Shown one piece after another: positions 1 to 8,695 of a DNA stretch of 64,000 nucleotides; within the stretch, counting starts at the first letter, position 1; each line of letters opens with the position of its first letter. Made by a program: the position numbers and the translations under genes. The stretch covers positions 124,001-188,000 of the forward strand of contig NZ_FOPP01000008.1 of NCBI RefSeq assembly GCF_900113525.1, in the 5' to 3' direction. The notes under the pieces were generated by a model. The model was not told where the DNA came from, searched no databases, and was given only the letters and a program-made list of their open reading frames with translations. Origin of the DNA: Pedobacter insulae. Lineage in GTDB: Bacteria > Bacteroidota > Bacteroidia > Sphingobacteriales > Sphingobacteriaceae.

Positions 1-526
1 ACCAAGTAAAAATGGCTAATAGCTCGAAAAAGATCACATCAATGGTATGTTTTTGCTTGATATGGATTTCTTCATGTAAATGAATTGTTTCGGGCTCAGG
101 AACATCTTCAGCGATAGCTTTTCTGTTCAGAAAAGAAAAGGCAGCGCCACTGTTTACATTATAGAACATTTTATTTACCGCTTTTAGCTGATAAATAAAT
201 CGAATAATAAAAAATATAATTCCAGACACATATATTGCTACAACCAGGTTCCCCCAATTAAATTTTTCTGACGACTGGTCGACAATACTTACTTGAGATA
301 CAAACCCACTTAGTTGGTCAACCCCTGTATACATACGTTGGGCAACAGGTTGTGTGGCTAACCATTCAAAGCGTAAGAAAGGAATGGTTAGGGATAGTAG
401 CCCTGATCCAATCAAGTATATCCTGTTTAAGATAAAGTAAGTTTCTTTATCTAATAACAGTTTATAAAAGCAAAAAAATACAACCAGGTAGATATTTACC
501 TGTAGCAAATAATGCGCCCAACTCAT
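1..526 (-). CDS. M56 family metallopeptidase (BlaR1/MecR1-like), N-terminal part
   Basis: The gene runs off the left edge; 175 N-terminal residues are visible. Membrane segments are seen near residues 8-26, 35-52 and 94-112, followed by the zinc-protease motif HEEIH at about residues 151-155, the HEXXH signature of the M56 family. Known members sense cell-wall stress or antibiotics and cleave a BlaI-type repressor in the cytoplasm. Its ATG overlaps the TGA of the upstream blaI-like gene by four bases (ATGA), so the two are probably translationally coupled and form a sensor-repressor pair. Many Bacteroidota M56 proteins carry a C-terminal extension such as a TonB or carboxypeptidase-like domain, but that part lies outside the window. 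The target genes cannot be inferred here. Confidence 0.88.
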   Translation of the reverse strand, partial: MSWAHYLLQVNIYLVVFFCFYKLLLDKETYFILNRIYLIGSGLLSLTIPFLRFEWLATQPVAQRMYTGVDQLSGFVSQVSIVDQSSEKFNWGNLVVAIYVSGIIFFIIRFIYQLKAVNKMFYNVNSGAAFSFLNRKAIAEDVPEPETIHLHEEIHIKQKHTIDVIFFELLAIFTW

Positions 527-900
527 TTTGGTTTATTTTTGAATTTGTTAATCATTTTTAAAATTTCATCCACATCACCTAGATCGAGTTTCTCTTCCTT
601 TACGAAAAAAGAAAACATGCTTTCAACAGAATTTTCGAAATAGTTCCCTAATAATTTCTCTGTAGCATGGCGTTTATATTCTTCCCGACTAATTAATGGG
701 TAATATTTGTGAGCTTTACCAAATGCTTCATGCCCAATAAAACCTTTTACTTCTAAGATTCTGATAATCGTAGATACCGTATTATAGGCAGGTTTTGGTT
801 CTGGCAGGTAATCCATTACTTCTTTTACAAAGGAATTCTCTAATTGCCATACAATTTGCATGATTTGTTCCTCAGCCTTTGTTAGATCTTTAATTTCCAT
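523..900 (-). CDS. BlaI/MecI/CopY family transcriptional repressor
   Basis: A 125-residue protein of typical length for the BlaI/MecI/CopY family. Residues 1-80 form the winged helix (LTKAEEQIMQIVW at the start, then YNTVSTIIRILEVKGFIGHE for the recognition helix and wing). The C-terminal part is the dimerisation region where M56 partners usually cut. It is the first gene of an operon with the M56 protease, which starts inside its stop codon. By family knowledge it represses its own operon until the sensor protease is activated. A candidate operator lies about 90-110 bases upstream (see the inverted repeat at 991-1010). Confidence 0.93.
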   Translation of the reverse strand: MEIKDLTKAEEQIMQIVWQLENSFVKEVMDYLPEPKPAYNTVSTIIRILEVKGFIGHEAFGKAHKYYPLISREEYKRHATEKLLGNYFENSVESMFSFFVKEEKLDLGDVDEILKMINKFKNKPK

Positions 901-990
901 GTTAATTGTTGTTTTTATGTATTAAGAGCGCTTTTTTTTTCAAATGAGTGTTATTATTTGAGTAATTTACCGAATAATTAGTATAAACTT

Positions 991-1010
991 AAAACTAATA
1001 TTTTAGTTTT
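991..1010. promoter_or_regulatory. Inverted repeat, candidate operator between blaI-like gene and beta-CASP gene
   Basis: A perfect 7-bp inverted repeat, AAAACTA-N6-TAGTTTT, lies in the 161-bp divergent intergenic region. BlaI-type repressors bind short dyads in such positions, so it could serve the blaI operon, the divergent gene at 1062, or both. The match to known BlaI operators is weak and the region is very AT-rich, so chance is possible. Confidence 0.3.
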
Positions 1011-1061
1011 CAAAATATTTGTGCTGTTATTTTATTAAAATCAGAAAATAAATTAAAAAGA

Positions 1062-2465
1062 ATGAAGATAGCATTTCATGGCGCTGCACGAACAGTTACC
1101 GGCAGTAAACACTTGATTACTTTAAATTCAGGTATAAAAATTTTGCTAGATTGTGGTCTATTCCAAGGAATGGGACATGTTACCGATCAATTAAATGAGC
1201 ATTTTGGATTTGCGCCTGCGTCACTAAATTATGTAATTCTTTCTCACGCCCATATTGATCACTGCGGTCTGCTTCCAAGATTAGTAGCCGAAGGTTTTAA
1301 TGGTACAATATTTTGTACGCCTGCTACGATGGATTTAGCGAGAATATTGATGATGGATTCTGCAAAAATACATATGCAGGATACTGAATTTTCAAATGAG
1401 CATAGACAACCGGGGGAGGAAGAAGAGCAGCCATTATACATTGATGAAGATGTGATTAAAGCTGTAGGCTTAATGAAAGTGATAGAATACAGGGAAGTTT
1501 ATCAGATAACAGACAATATCAAAGTAAAATTTACTGATGCGGGTCATATTTTAGGAAGTGCTGCAGTGCATTTAACGCTAACAGAAGGTGGTAAAGAAAA
1601 GAAGTTAACTTTTAGTGGTGACATTGGTCGTTATGGAGATATGTTGCTCAAAAGTCCAGAAGTTTTTGACCAGGCAGACTATATTATTATGGAGTCTACT
1701 TATGGCGACTCATTGCATAGGGATCTAGAACCCATTGAGAAAAAATTGCTTGAAATTATAAATTATACCTGTAAAGTTAAAAAAGGAAAGGTAATTATCC
1801 CAGCTTTTAGCGTGGGCCGCACACAAGAGCTTTTATACGCTCTTAACGGTCTTGAGCTGAAGCAGCAGTTGCCAGACGTACCGTATTATGTGGATAGCCC
1901 GCTTTCAGCGCAAGCAACAGCTGTGCTAAAAAATCATACAGAAGTTTATAACCAAAAAGTGAAAGAGGTGCTGGCAGCTGATCATGATATTTTTTCTTTT
2001 AAAGGATTAAGATTTATCGAAAGTACGGAAGAGTCAAAAGCATTAAATAGTGATAATCGGCCTTGTGTAATAATCTCCTCCTCAGGCATGGCGGAAGGTG
2101 GGCGTGTGAGGCATCACATCAGAAATACAATCGGAAATGAAAGAAATACCATTCTAATGGTAGGTTATTGCGAACCTTCATCATTAGGAGGAGAATTAAT
2201 TGCAGGTCAGAAAGTGGTGAAGATTTTTCGTGACGACTATGAAGTTAAGGCAGCAGTAGGTTCAATAAAATCAATGAGCGCACATGGTGATTTTGAGGAT
2301 TTATTGCGCTTTTTATCTTGTCAAGATCCAGCAAGGGTAAAACACTTGTTTTTGGTTCATGGAGAATATGAAGCTCAACAGCACTTTGCAATCCGCTTGA
2401 AAGAAAAGGGCTTTAAAAATATTTCAATTCCCTCCTATCATGAAAAATTTGACCTCGATGTTTAG
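1062..2465 (+). CDS. MBL-fold beta-CASP RNA-processing hydrolase
   Basis: The 467-residue protein has the full metallo-beta-lactamase core of RNA-processing enzymes: SHAHIDH at 61-67, DAGHILGS near 159-166 and the metal aspartate in FSGDIGR near 184-190. The beta-CASP part follows (PAFSVGRTQELLYAL, then SSSGMAEGGRVRHHI), with the terminal metal ligands in SAHGDF and LVHGE, the RMMBL region. Members of this family (CPSF73/YsrA-like) are zinc-dependent RNases acting on RNA in the cytoplasm; the exact substrate here is unknown. It is monocistronic, converging on the LuxR-type regulator with a 3-bp gap between stop codons. No signal peptide is present. Confidence 0.93.
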   Translation: MKIAFHGAARTVTGSKHLITLNSGIKILLDCGLFQGMGHVTDQLNEHFGFAPASLNYVILSHAHIDHCGLLPRLVAEGFNGTIFCTPATMDLARILMMDSAKIHMQDTEFSNEHRQPGEEEEQPLYIDEDVIKAVGLMKVIEYREVYQITDNIKVKFTDAGHILGSAAVHLTLTEGGKEKKLTFSGDIGRYGDMLLKSPEVFDQADYIIMESTYGDSLHRDLEPIEKKLLEIINYTCKVKKGKVIIPAFSVGRTQELLYALNGLELKQQLPDVPYYVDSPLSAQATAVLKNHTEVYNQKVKEVLAADHDIFSFKGLRFIESTEESKALNSDNRPCVIISSSGMAEGGRVRHHIRNTIGNERNTILMVGYCEPSSLGGELIAGQKVVKIFRDDYEVKAAVGSIKSMSAHGDFEDLLRFLSCQDPARVKHLFLVHGEYEAQQHFAIRLKEKGFKNISIPSYHEKFDLDV

Positions 2466-2468
2466 CGC

Positions 2469-3116
2469 TTATTTTTTTATTATATTGATTAAGCCGTTTT
2501 CGATGCCTTGTATTATTAATCCTGTTTTTGATCTAGTATTGAGTTTTTTGAAGAGTGAGTCTCGATAATTGTCTACCGTCCGATGGCTAACATGCATTTG
2601 TAAGGCAATTTCTTTATGTGTTAACTCTGCTGCGGACAGCTCAAGAAACATACGTTCTTTTTCTGTTAATACAGGTTTAATCTTCACTTTTTTTGAGGAG
2701 ACCGCCAATCTTCCAGTTACAAGCTCGCTAGTATAAAAGCCTTTAGTTTTAACTACTTTGATGGCATGGAGAACTTCAGCGGGCTTGGCCTCTTTTAGTA
2801 AATATCCGCCTGCACCACAGTTTATCATTTGTATAATTGTTTTTTCATCATCGAACATACTGAGTGCCAATATGCGGATGCTAGGGTAGTTGCAATTTAA
2901 CCATTGTGTGGTGGCATAACCATCCATGATAGGCATGCTGATATCCATTAATACGACGTCTATCGGTCCATGTTTTTTAATTTTGTCCTGTAATTCCATT
3001 CCATTTTTTGCAGTAAAAACCACATCAATTTCTTCAAACTCTTTCATTAATACCGCCAGGCCTAAACAGAATAATGCTTGGTCGTCTACGATTGCTAGGG
3101 TAATTTTTTTATTCAT
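2469..3116 (-). CDS. LuxR/NarL-family response regulator
   Basis: The 215-residue protein has a receiver domain at residues 5-120 with the acidic pair DD at 11-12, the phospho-acceptor aspartate at about 58 (VVLMDISMP) and a conserved lysine in YLLKEAKP. A LuxR-type helix-turn-helix lies at about 150-210 (LTEKERMFLELSAAELTHKE, then VSHRTVDNYRDSLFKKL). It is the last gene of a four-gene minus-strand operon, only 3 bp after the kinase stop, so it is almost certainly the partner of that kinase. Target genes are unknown. Confidence 0.95.
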   Translation of the reverse strand: MNKKITLAIVDDQALFCLGLAVLMKEFEEIDVVFTAKNGMELQDKIKKHGPIDVVLMDISMPIMDGYATTQWLNCNYPSIRILALSMFDDEKTIIQMINCGAGGYLLKEAKPAEVLHAIKVVKTKGFYTSELVTGRLAVSSKKVKIKPVLTEKERMFLELSAAELTHKEIALQMHVSHRTVDNYRDSLFKKLNTRSKTGLIIQGIENGLINIIKK

Positions 3117-3119
3117 GAT

Positions 3120-3932
3120 TTAAGTGTATGGTATCTGTATGTTAATTATTGTTCCTTTTAAGGGTGTAGAATGAATTGTTATTTTCCCGGCAAGGAGTTT
3201 TATGCGCCGTTGAATGGAATGAAGACCAATACCGATTTTTTGTTGATCATAAATTTTTTCAGGATCAAACCCTAGGCCATCATCTTTTACTCTTATGCTT
3301 AAGTTACCCATAGCAATTTGAGTATTAAGTTCAATATGGGTTGCGTGGGCATGTCTGACAATGTTATTCATGATCTCCTGCAAGATGCGCAGAATGATGA
3401 TATCTTTTTCCGGAAATAAATTGTCAGCTTCCAGAATTTGATTGTTGAGGGTTAAATTATACCCTCCAGTCTTCAGTGATAAAGCTAATTCTTCAATAGC
3501 TTCTCCTAACGGTTTTTCTAGAGTTTGTTCACCATATAGCAGTTTTGCTAGATCACGCGTTTCCTTTATAGTATTATTAATCATGCTTAAAGCGGCATCT
3601 ATTTTCGTTTTTGATTTTTGGATTTCCTCTAAATTTATTGAACTTAATGTAATGGAACTTAAGCTTAAAGTTTGGCCCAAATTATCATGTAAATCTGAAG
3701 CGATGCTTTGCATTAATTGTGCTTGCGCTTTGTGATTTGTTTCTATGATATCTATCTTGAATTGTTCGTTCATTTTCATTTTTTCTTCAATGTGCAATCT
3801 TTTTTTTCGAAAATAGAGCACAACAAAAAAGGGCATGGAAATTCCAGCAATTAAGATGGTAATTGAAACGATCGTAATTATTGCGAATAGGTCCGAGTTT
3901 TGAAAAGACATAAAAATGATTTTATCCAACAT
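3120..3932 (-). CDS. NarX-type sensor histidine kinase (HisKA_3)
   Basis: The 270-residue kinase has one membrane segment near residues 16-39, a short linker, a HisKA_3 dimerisation domain with the phosphorylatable histidine in DLHDNLGQTLSLSS, and a HATPase_c domain with N box LQEIMNNIVRHAHA, G1 box KDDGLGFD and G2 box GIGLHSI. There is no recognisable periplasmic sensor domain, so the signal probably comes from the membrane protein encoded just upstream, whose 3' end it overlaps. The start is uncertain: ATG at 3932 or at 3911, both inside the preceding gene. It is followed after 3 bp by the LuxR-type regulator. Confidence 0.93.
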   Translation of the reverse strand: MLDKIIFMSFQNSDLFAIITIVSITILIAGISMPFFVVLYFRKKRLHIEEKMKMNEQFKIDIIETNHKAQAQLMQSIASDLHDNLGQTLSLSSITLSSINLEEIQKSKTKIDAALSMINNTIKETRDLAKLLYGEQTLEKPLGEAIEELALSLKTGGYNLTLNNQILEADNLFPEKDIIILRILQEIMNNIVRHAHATHIELNTQIAMGNLSIRVKDDGLGFDPEKIYDQQKIGIGLHSIQRRIKLLAGKITIHSTPLKGTIINIQIPYT

Positions 3933-4540
3933 CCATACATAATAAGATTTAGAACGGAAATTAACGCATATCTAAACGGGAAATTATTAGCCTTGCTGAC
4001 CACAATTAATTGATCTATATAGAGATTAACTGTTGTTGATCCAACATAAAATAGTAGACAACCAGTAATAAACCAAAAAGCGGGTTCATTGAGTATATTG
4101 TCAATTTGATCTTGATAAATTAAATTGTAATAGTAAAAAATAGAAAATAAAATAATGCTTATTCCAAATAAGACATTCGTTGTAGCAAAGAAATAATTAA
4201 GCCCTAGAAAATGCCATTCCCATGCATAACAACCTATTAGCGCTACAAATGTAATTTTCAAAACGCTCCGGATAAATGGCGCTTTTATCAACTTAGCAAA
4301 TAAAAATAAATGAAAACACAAATAAACGAACAAGAATATATTATATATCCAATGGGTGCTAATTGCTTGTGGCGATGTTTTAGCGAGATAAAAACAGTAA
4401 CTTTCCACCAAAACGGTAATAGCAAGATAGGGCACTATCAATCGCCAAAATTTTGGCTTTGCATTCATAACAAGTAGAATGGATGCAGCTAAGCATATCC
4501 ATTCTATAATTATTCCCAACGGAATTCTGGTTAATATCAC
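3878..4540 (-). CDS. Polytopic membrane protein of unknown function
   Basis: The 220-residue protein is strongly hydrophobic with about seven predicted membrane helices and no motif that I recognise. The first codon appears to be GTG at 4540; the next in-frame ATG would remove most of the first helix. It sits between a small Cys-rich protein and a histidine kinase that lacks a sensor domain, and overlaps the kinase start by 34-55 bp. Inference: it may be the membrane sensor or anchor that feeds the kinase. No homologous function is claimed. Confidence 0.8.
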   Translation of the reverse strand: MILTRIPLGIIIEWICLAASILLVMNAKPKFWRLIVPYLAITVLVESYCFYLAKTSPQAISTHWIYNIFLFVYLCFHLFLFAKLIKAPFIRSVLKITFVALIGCYAWEWHFLGLNYFFATTNVLFGISIILFSIFYYYNLIYQDQIDNILNEPAFWFITGCLLFYVGSTTVNLYIDQLIVVSKANNFPFRYALISVLNLIMYGCWIKSFLCLFKTRTYSQ

Positions 4541-4557
4541 TATTTCGTAGCAGGCGG

Positions 4558-5082
4558 TTAAGTAGGTTCTCTCCCTACGTCAAATATACAATAATCTTGC
4601 TCATTTGCGTCAGGTATGCATTCTTCCATGCAGTCTGGCGGGCATAAAACAGATTGATCTAAGCCATAACCGCCATCATTCGGGTCCGAGCTGTCAGCAG
4701 ACAACGTGGTCATGTTTGCTTCATTTGTTAAAATATCTTCGAATTGATACGCTCCGCGAATGATGGTATTACACAGAATGGTGGTATTAAAGTTAAGATA
4801 CCTTGCTCTTTCGGCTTCATTACTGCCAGGGCAGTTTGATAACTCAAAATGGTTTCCAATATATATTTTTAAACCAAATTTTTCCGTGTTATTGAATTCA
4901 ACATTGGAAATTATTCCGTTGTCTATGAATAACTGGATGACTTCCTCTGCGCCAAAATGTGCATAATTGAAGTTCTTTTGTATTGGCCGGTTTTCTCTAT
5001 AAGCTACAACCATTTCTTTAATCGTTTGTCTGTCCATTTTGACAGAGTGGTTTCTGTTTGCTCCTACTGATTCTAATGACAT
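4558..5082 (-). CDS. Hypothetical protein, Cys-rich C-terminus
   Basis: The 174-residue protein has no signal peptide or membrane segment. The N-terminal two thirds (from MDRQTIKEMVVAYRENRP) look globular. The last 45 residues are acidic and contain CPPDCMEEC plus a further cysteine, a spacing that could bind a metal or form disulfides. I do not recognise the family. It is the first gene of the minus-strand operon, 17 bp ahead of the membrane protein, so it probably shares a function with the kinase system. An internal ATG (residue 16) is an alternative start. The asparagine-rich YLNFNTTILCNTIIRG stretch suggests a beta-rich fold, but this is only an impression. Confidence 0.7.
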   Translation of the reverse strand: MSLESVGANRNHSVKMDRQTIKEMVVAYRENRPIQKNFNYAHFGAEEVIQLFIDNGIISNVEFNNTEKFGLKIYIGNHFELSNCPGSNEAERARYLNFNTTILCNTIIRGAYQFEDILTNEANMTTLSADSSDPNDGGYGLDQSVLCPPDCMEECIPDANEQDYCIFDVGREPT

Positions 5083-5172
5083 AAATTTCTGGTGTTTAAA
5101 ATTGTATTGTTTATTGTAAATGTCACTAGTTATTATTTAATTTATTACCGTTAAAACACCCTATTAATGCTC

Positions 5173-5208
5173 AAAAAAAATGCCCAGCAAATTTAATTGC
5201 TGGGCATT
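5173..5208 (-). terminator. Rho-independent terminator of the M28 peptidase gene
   Basis: A perfect 12-bp stem (AATGCCCAGCAA with TTGCTGGGCATT) with a 6-nt loop lies 21 bp beyond the peptidase stop. On the minus strand it is followed by a run of T. The AT-flanked palindrome could also stop transcription from the other direction. Confidence 0.85.
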
Positions 5209-5228
5209 ATATTATTTTTTAGAATCTT

Positions 5229-6806
5229 TTATTGTCTTGGGGCTGCTGGAGTAGGCATCGTTTTACGAGGCAGTTTCTCAGCTCTTTCCGAAGTGTGATA
5301 AACAAAAGAAGCAACAATAGTCGCTGATTTTTTTAAGTCATCTCCATCTAAACGATCAAAAGTGTCTTGATTAGAGTGGTGGGTTCTGGTGTTATAATCC
5401 ATAGGGTCTTGGATGAACTGGAAGCCTGGTAAGCCCACACCGTCAAAGGCTTGATGGTCTGTTCCGCCTGTATTGTTGATCGTAATTGTTTTTGCTCCTA
5501 GATCTGCGAATGGAGTTAACCAAGTCTGGAAAATGTCTCTAACAGCAGCATTGCCCTGTAAGTACACGCCACGAATTGTTCCTGTGCCATTATCCAAATT
5601 GTAATAAGCACTCAATTTTTCATGCTCTGGTTTTGCAGTCATGTTGGAAGGGTCAGCAAAATGCTCTTTTACATAACCTCTAGAACCAAATAATCCTTGC
5701 TCTTCGGAACTCCATAATGCAATACGAATAGTACGTTTTGGCTTAAAATCTATTGCTTTTAAAATACGAACAGCTTCTATCATTACTGCCGAACCTGCTG
5801 CATTATCTGTTGCACCTGTACCAGAATGCCATGAATCATAGTGACCACCAAGCATTACAATTTCACTCTTTAGCTTAGGATCAGTACCTGGAATTTCGGC
5901 AATTACGTTATATCCTTTTGGATCTTTGTCGTAAAATGAAGTTTTAACCTCCGCTTCTAACTCCACTTTTTCACCACCGCGTAATAAACGTAAGATGTGC
6001 AGGTAATCTTCACTGCTTACTTCCAGCTCTGGGTTAACTGGCTTAGCATCTAATTTGTAAGAAGCACCATTGCTTGTAAAGAAAGTTCCATGACTTCCGC
6101 GAGCATAGGTTAACTTTAAGCCAATTTTCTCTGCTAATAACATACTGTCAATTGCAGCTCTAACAGCCATTAATTTCAGCATCATTGCGCGTTGGTTGCC
6201 TCCCGCATTGCCGAAATTTCCCCGACGACCAGCACCTGCAGCTTGAGGTTCTGCTGCTGCCATCTTTTCTAACGCTTCTTCGGTATATCTTACCGCATCA
6301 GGTGTATATGAATTTTTTAAAGGTTGAAGGGTCGCCGACTCGATCATTACAATCTTGCCTGTTAATTTGCCTTTATATTTGGCCAAGTCTGTAACGGTGT
6401 CGGCTTTTATTAAGATTACCTCTGATTTAATAGGTCCTTTTGTGCCCGGAGTCCAAGCTTTTGGAGATGCAATCATTGGACGATAAAAAGGTAAGGTAGT
6501 GGCAGCATAATATTTATCAACTTGCCATCCTTTACCAAATTCTCCCCATGCTTCTAAATGTACGTTTTGAAGTCCGATTTCTTTGAAGTATTTAACAGCC
6601 CAATCTTGCGCTCTTTTTAGGCCTGGTGAGTTCGATAAACGCGGTCCAGCCACATCTGTGATTTTGTAGGCAATTTCCATGGCTTTAGAGTTATCTAAGC
6701 CCTCAGTTCTGATCTTTTGTACAGCCGCAGTGTTTAAGGGCTCCTGTGCAAAAGCAGAAAAGCAAAGGCCTAGAGCCAATGCGCTAAAAGTAAATGTTTT
6801 AATCAT
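5229..6806 (-). CDS. Secreted M28 family metallopeptidase (PA-domain type)
   Basis: The 525-residue enzyme starts with a Sec signal peptide ending near SAFAQEP. The M28 zinc motifs are visible: GGHYDSWHSGTGATDNAAG (His and bridging Asp), WSSEEQGLFGSRGY (catalytic Glu pair) and NTGGTDHQAF (last His). A PA-like insertion lies at about residues 115-280 and includes a Gly/Ala-rich stretch near 190-205. Such enzymes are exported dinuclear-zinc aminopeptidases or carboxypeptidases that release amino acids from peptides. It is monocistronic, with its own terminator. The exact specificity cannot be read from the sequence. Confidence 0.93.
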   Translation of the reverse strand: MIKTFTFSALALGLCFSAFAQEPLNTAAVQKIRTEGLDNSKAMEIAYKITDVAGPRLSNSPGLKRAQDWAVKYFKEIGLQNVHLEAWGEFGKGWQVDKYYAATTLPFYRPMIASPKAWTPGTKGPIKSEVILIKADTVTDLAKYKGKLTGKIVMIESATLQPLKNSYTPDAVRYTEEALEKMAAAEPQAAGAGRRGNFGNAGGNQRAMMLKLMAVRAAIDSMLLAEKIGLKLTYARGSHGTFFTSNGASYKLDAKPVNPELEVSSEDYLHILRLLRGGEKVELEAEVKTSFYDKDPKGYNVIAEIPGTDPKLKSEIVMLGGHYDSWHSGTGATDNAAGSAVMIEAVRILKAIDFKPKRTIRIALWSSEEQGLFGSRGYVKEHFADPSNMTAKPEHEKLSAYYNLDNGTGTIRGVYLQGNAAVRDIFQTWLTPFADLGAKTITINNTGGTDHQAFDGVGLPGFQFIQDPMDYNTRTHHSNQDTFDRLDGDDLKKSATIVASFVYHTSERAEKLPRKTMPTPAAPRQ

Positions 6807-7000
6807 GTTAAGTTAGTTTTAATGAAGTAACGTTGTTGATGGTGAATTTACAGGTATTGCTATTTATTTGTACCTTTCTATTCATATTTTTACACTTGAA
6901 GATTAAATACAAAATTTATCCAACCATTGAGAATCTTCCTCAACAGATGGGTAAATTAATTAAAGTGCTAGCGCTTTTAGATAAAGGGTGGGTAAAAGAT
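6807..7000. other. Intergenic stretch without a supported gene
   Basis: This 194-bp AT-rich spacer lies between the start of the M28 gene and the stop of the ABC permease. It must hold the promoter of the peptidase (minus strand). A 68-codon plus-strand frame runs through it into the permease gene, but it has no family features and is not called as a gene. I see no clear terminator. Confidence 0.5.
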
Positions 7001-7789
7001 TTACTTGATTGTTTTTTTCGCCACAATAAAATAGCCTAAAATAAATACTACAGCTGCGCAAATCATACTATTGTAAATTCCTTGGTCAAATACTATCATT
7101 TTGGTGATGTCGCCCTTACTGGTCATAATTTTCGTTACCGTTAAATTTGGATAGGCGTAAGGTAGATAATCTACATATTTCCAACCTACGTTGGCGGTAA
7201 TAATTCCCATAATAGTTAATAGGAAGCCAATTCCGAAAGGTTTTAAAAAGTCATTCCACATCAAGTTCATTAAAAATTGAATAGAAATAATACCTAATGA
7301 GGATAAAAATAATTTCCCGAAAAACTTGACAATAATAGTGTTAGGATTGTAATCTCCAAATTCTAATGTGGGCTTTATGAGCTCGATCATATGCCCCGAG
7401 CCAATAATGAAAATAGCAAATAAAAACATCGTTATAAAAGTTAAAAATACGATGTAAATGTATTTGCTTGTGTAGACAGAGAATTTCGAAAGAGGTAAGG
7501 AAAACAAGCTTTTCCAAGTATCCCCTTTATATTCCATATTCGTAATAGCATAGGTGTTATAAATCACCAAAACAGGTAATAGCAATACCCCCATAACACC
7601 TAAGATTGCAGATATATATCTAAACCAAAGAACTTGAGCGGGATCGTTTGCTAGTTTGGTTTCCTGTGAAATAAAACCCCAGCTCATGAGTATACAAATT
7701 ACCAAGGGTAATAAAATGGCACTCCAAAAGGCAAGTGTTTTTCTCGATTTGTAAAATTCTGATGTTAATGAAACAAGTAGTGAGCGCAT
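7001..7789 (-). CDS. ABC-2 type transporter permease
   Basis: The 262-residue protein has six predicted membrane helices (about 22-40, 58-80, 105-130, 155-180, 185-205 and 235-255). It matches the ABC-2 permease layout, including the N-terminal LTSEFYKSRKTLAFW amphipathic start. It lies 2 bp behind the ATPase gene and forms the exporter with it in the inner membrane. NatB-, BcrB- and antimicrobial-peptide-type permeases look alike, so the exported or sensed substrate is open. The divergent LytS/LytTR pair is the likely regulator. Confidence 0.9.
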   Translation of the reverse strand: MRSLLVSLTSEFYKSRKTLAFWSAILLPLVICILMSWGFISQETKLANDPAQVLWFRYISAILGVMGVLLLPVLVIYNTYAITNMEYKGDTWKSLFSLPLSKFSVYTSKYIYIVFLTFITMFLFAIFIIGSGHMIELIKPTLEFGDYNPNTIIVKFFGKLFLSSLGIISIQFLMNLMWNDFLKPFGIGFLLTIMGIITANVGWKYVDYLPYAYPNLTVTKIMTSKGDITKMIVFDQGIYNSMICAAVVFILGYFIVAKKTIK

Positions 7790-7791
7790 AA

Positions 7792-8694
7792 CTAATTTTT
7801 TGAAGTAATGTCTAAGAATAAATTTTCAAGGTCTTTTCTTTCAGTGCCAATGGTGTATACCTTAATGCCGTTTTGCACTAATAACGTATTGAGATTGGCC
7901 ATATCTTCTCTGCTTTGGAAAGGTATGGTAACGGTACTCCCTTTTTGTTGAAGGATTTCAGTCGGTCCCAATAGCGCTATCGTTTTTTCAATATCATCTA
8001 CTTCTACCTTGACAGTTGGTTTAGAAAGATCATGCAACTCATTTATCGTTCCCTGAAATAAAAGTTCACCTTTGTTAATGATTCCCACATGGGTAGCTGT
8101 CCTTTCAATTTCTGCTAATAAATGGCTCGAAACCAAAATGGTTTTTTGATGTTTTGTTGCTAACTCAATCATCAAGTTTCTGATTTCAATAATACCGTTA
8201 GGATCTAATCCATTGGTAGGCTCATCTAGTAACAACAATTCCGGGTCTGATACTAAAGCCAAGGCTATGCCTAAGCGTTGTTTCATTCCTAGGGAATATT
8301 TGCCAGCTTTTTTGTTAGCAGCGTCTGTTAAGCCAACTAAGCTTAACATTTCGGCAACCTTATTTTTTTTTATTCCTAGTAACAGGCAGCGGTTAACCAA
8401 GTTTTCTTTGCCACTTAAATGACCATATATGGCAGGCTGCTCAACTAAAGCACCCATCCGTTTTAAACTGGCAATGCGGTTAGTGTTGATGTCTCTTCCA
8501 AAAATGAAAACCTGGTCACTTGGAGACTTTAACAGGTTCAGCAAAATTTTGATGGTAGTGGTCTTGCCAGCGCCATTCGGACCTAAGAAACCGTAGATGC
8601 TTCCTTTAGGTACTTGTAATGATAAGTTTTTAACTACGGTTTGAGTACCGAAATTATAGGTTAGCCCTACCGTTTCTATTGCGAGGTTACTCAT
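7792..8694 (-). CDS. ABC transporter ATP-binding protein
   Basis: The 300-residue ATPase has Walker A GPNGAGKTTTIKI near residue 40, the Q loop, signature YSLGMKQRL, Walker B LLLLDEPTNGLDP and the H loop SSHLLAE. The C-terminal region (about 215-300) resembles the regulatory extension of NatA/BcrA-type exporters. I chose ATG at 8694 because it begins MSNLAIETVGLTY, a normal family start, and lies 1 bp after the stop of the small upstream gene; the longer frame to 8751 would overlap that gene. It pairs with the permease at 7001-7789 and powers export or bacteriocin-type resistance. The substrate is unknown. Confidence 0.95.
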   Translation of the reverse strand: MSNLAIETVGLTYNFGTQTVVKNLSLQVPKGSIYGFLGPNGAGKTTTIKILLNLLKSPSDQVFIFGRDINTNRIASLKRMGALVEQPAIYGHLSGKENLVNRCLLLGIKKNKVAEMLSLVGLTDAANKKAGKYSLGMKQRLGIALALVSDPELLLLDEPTNGLDPNGIIEIRNLMIELATKHQKTILVSSHLLAEIERTATHVGIINKGELLFQGTINELHDLSKPTVKVEVDDIEKTIALLGPTEILQQKGSTVTIPFQSREDMANLNTLLVQNGIKVYTIGTERKDLENLFLDITSKN

Positions 8695-8695
8695 C

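Noticed and set aside
6833..7039. 68-codon plus-strand frame between the M28 and permease genes
   Set aside because: It overlaps the end of the permease on the opposite strand, has biased hydrophobic start sequence typical of AT-rich DNA and shows no family pattern.
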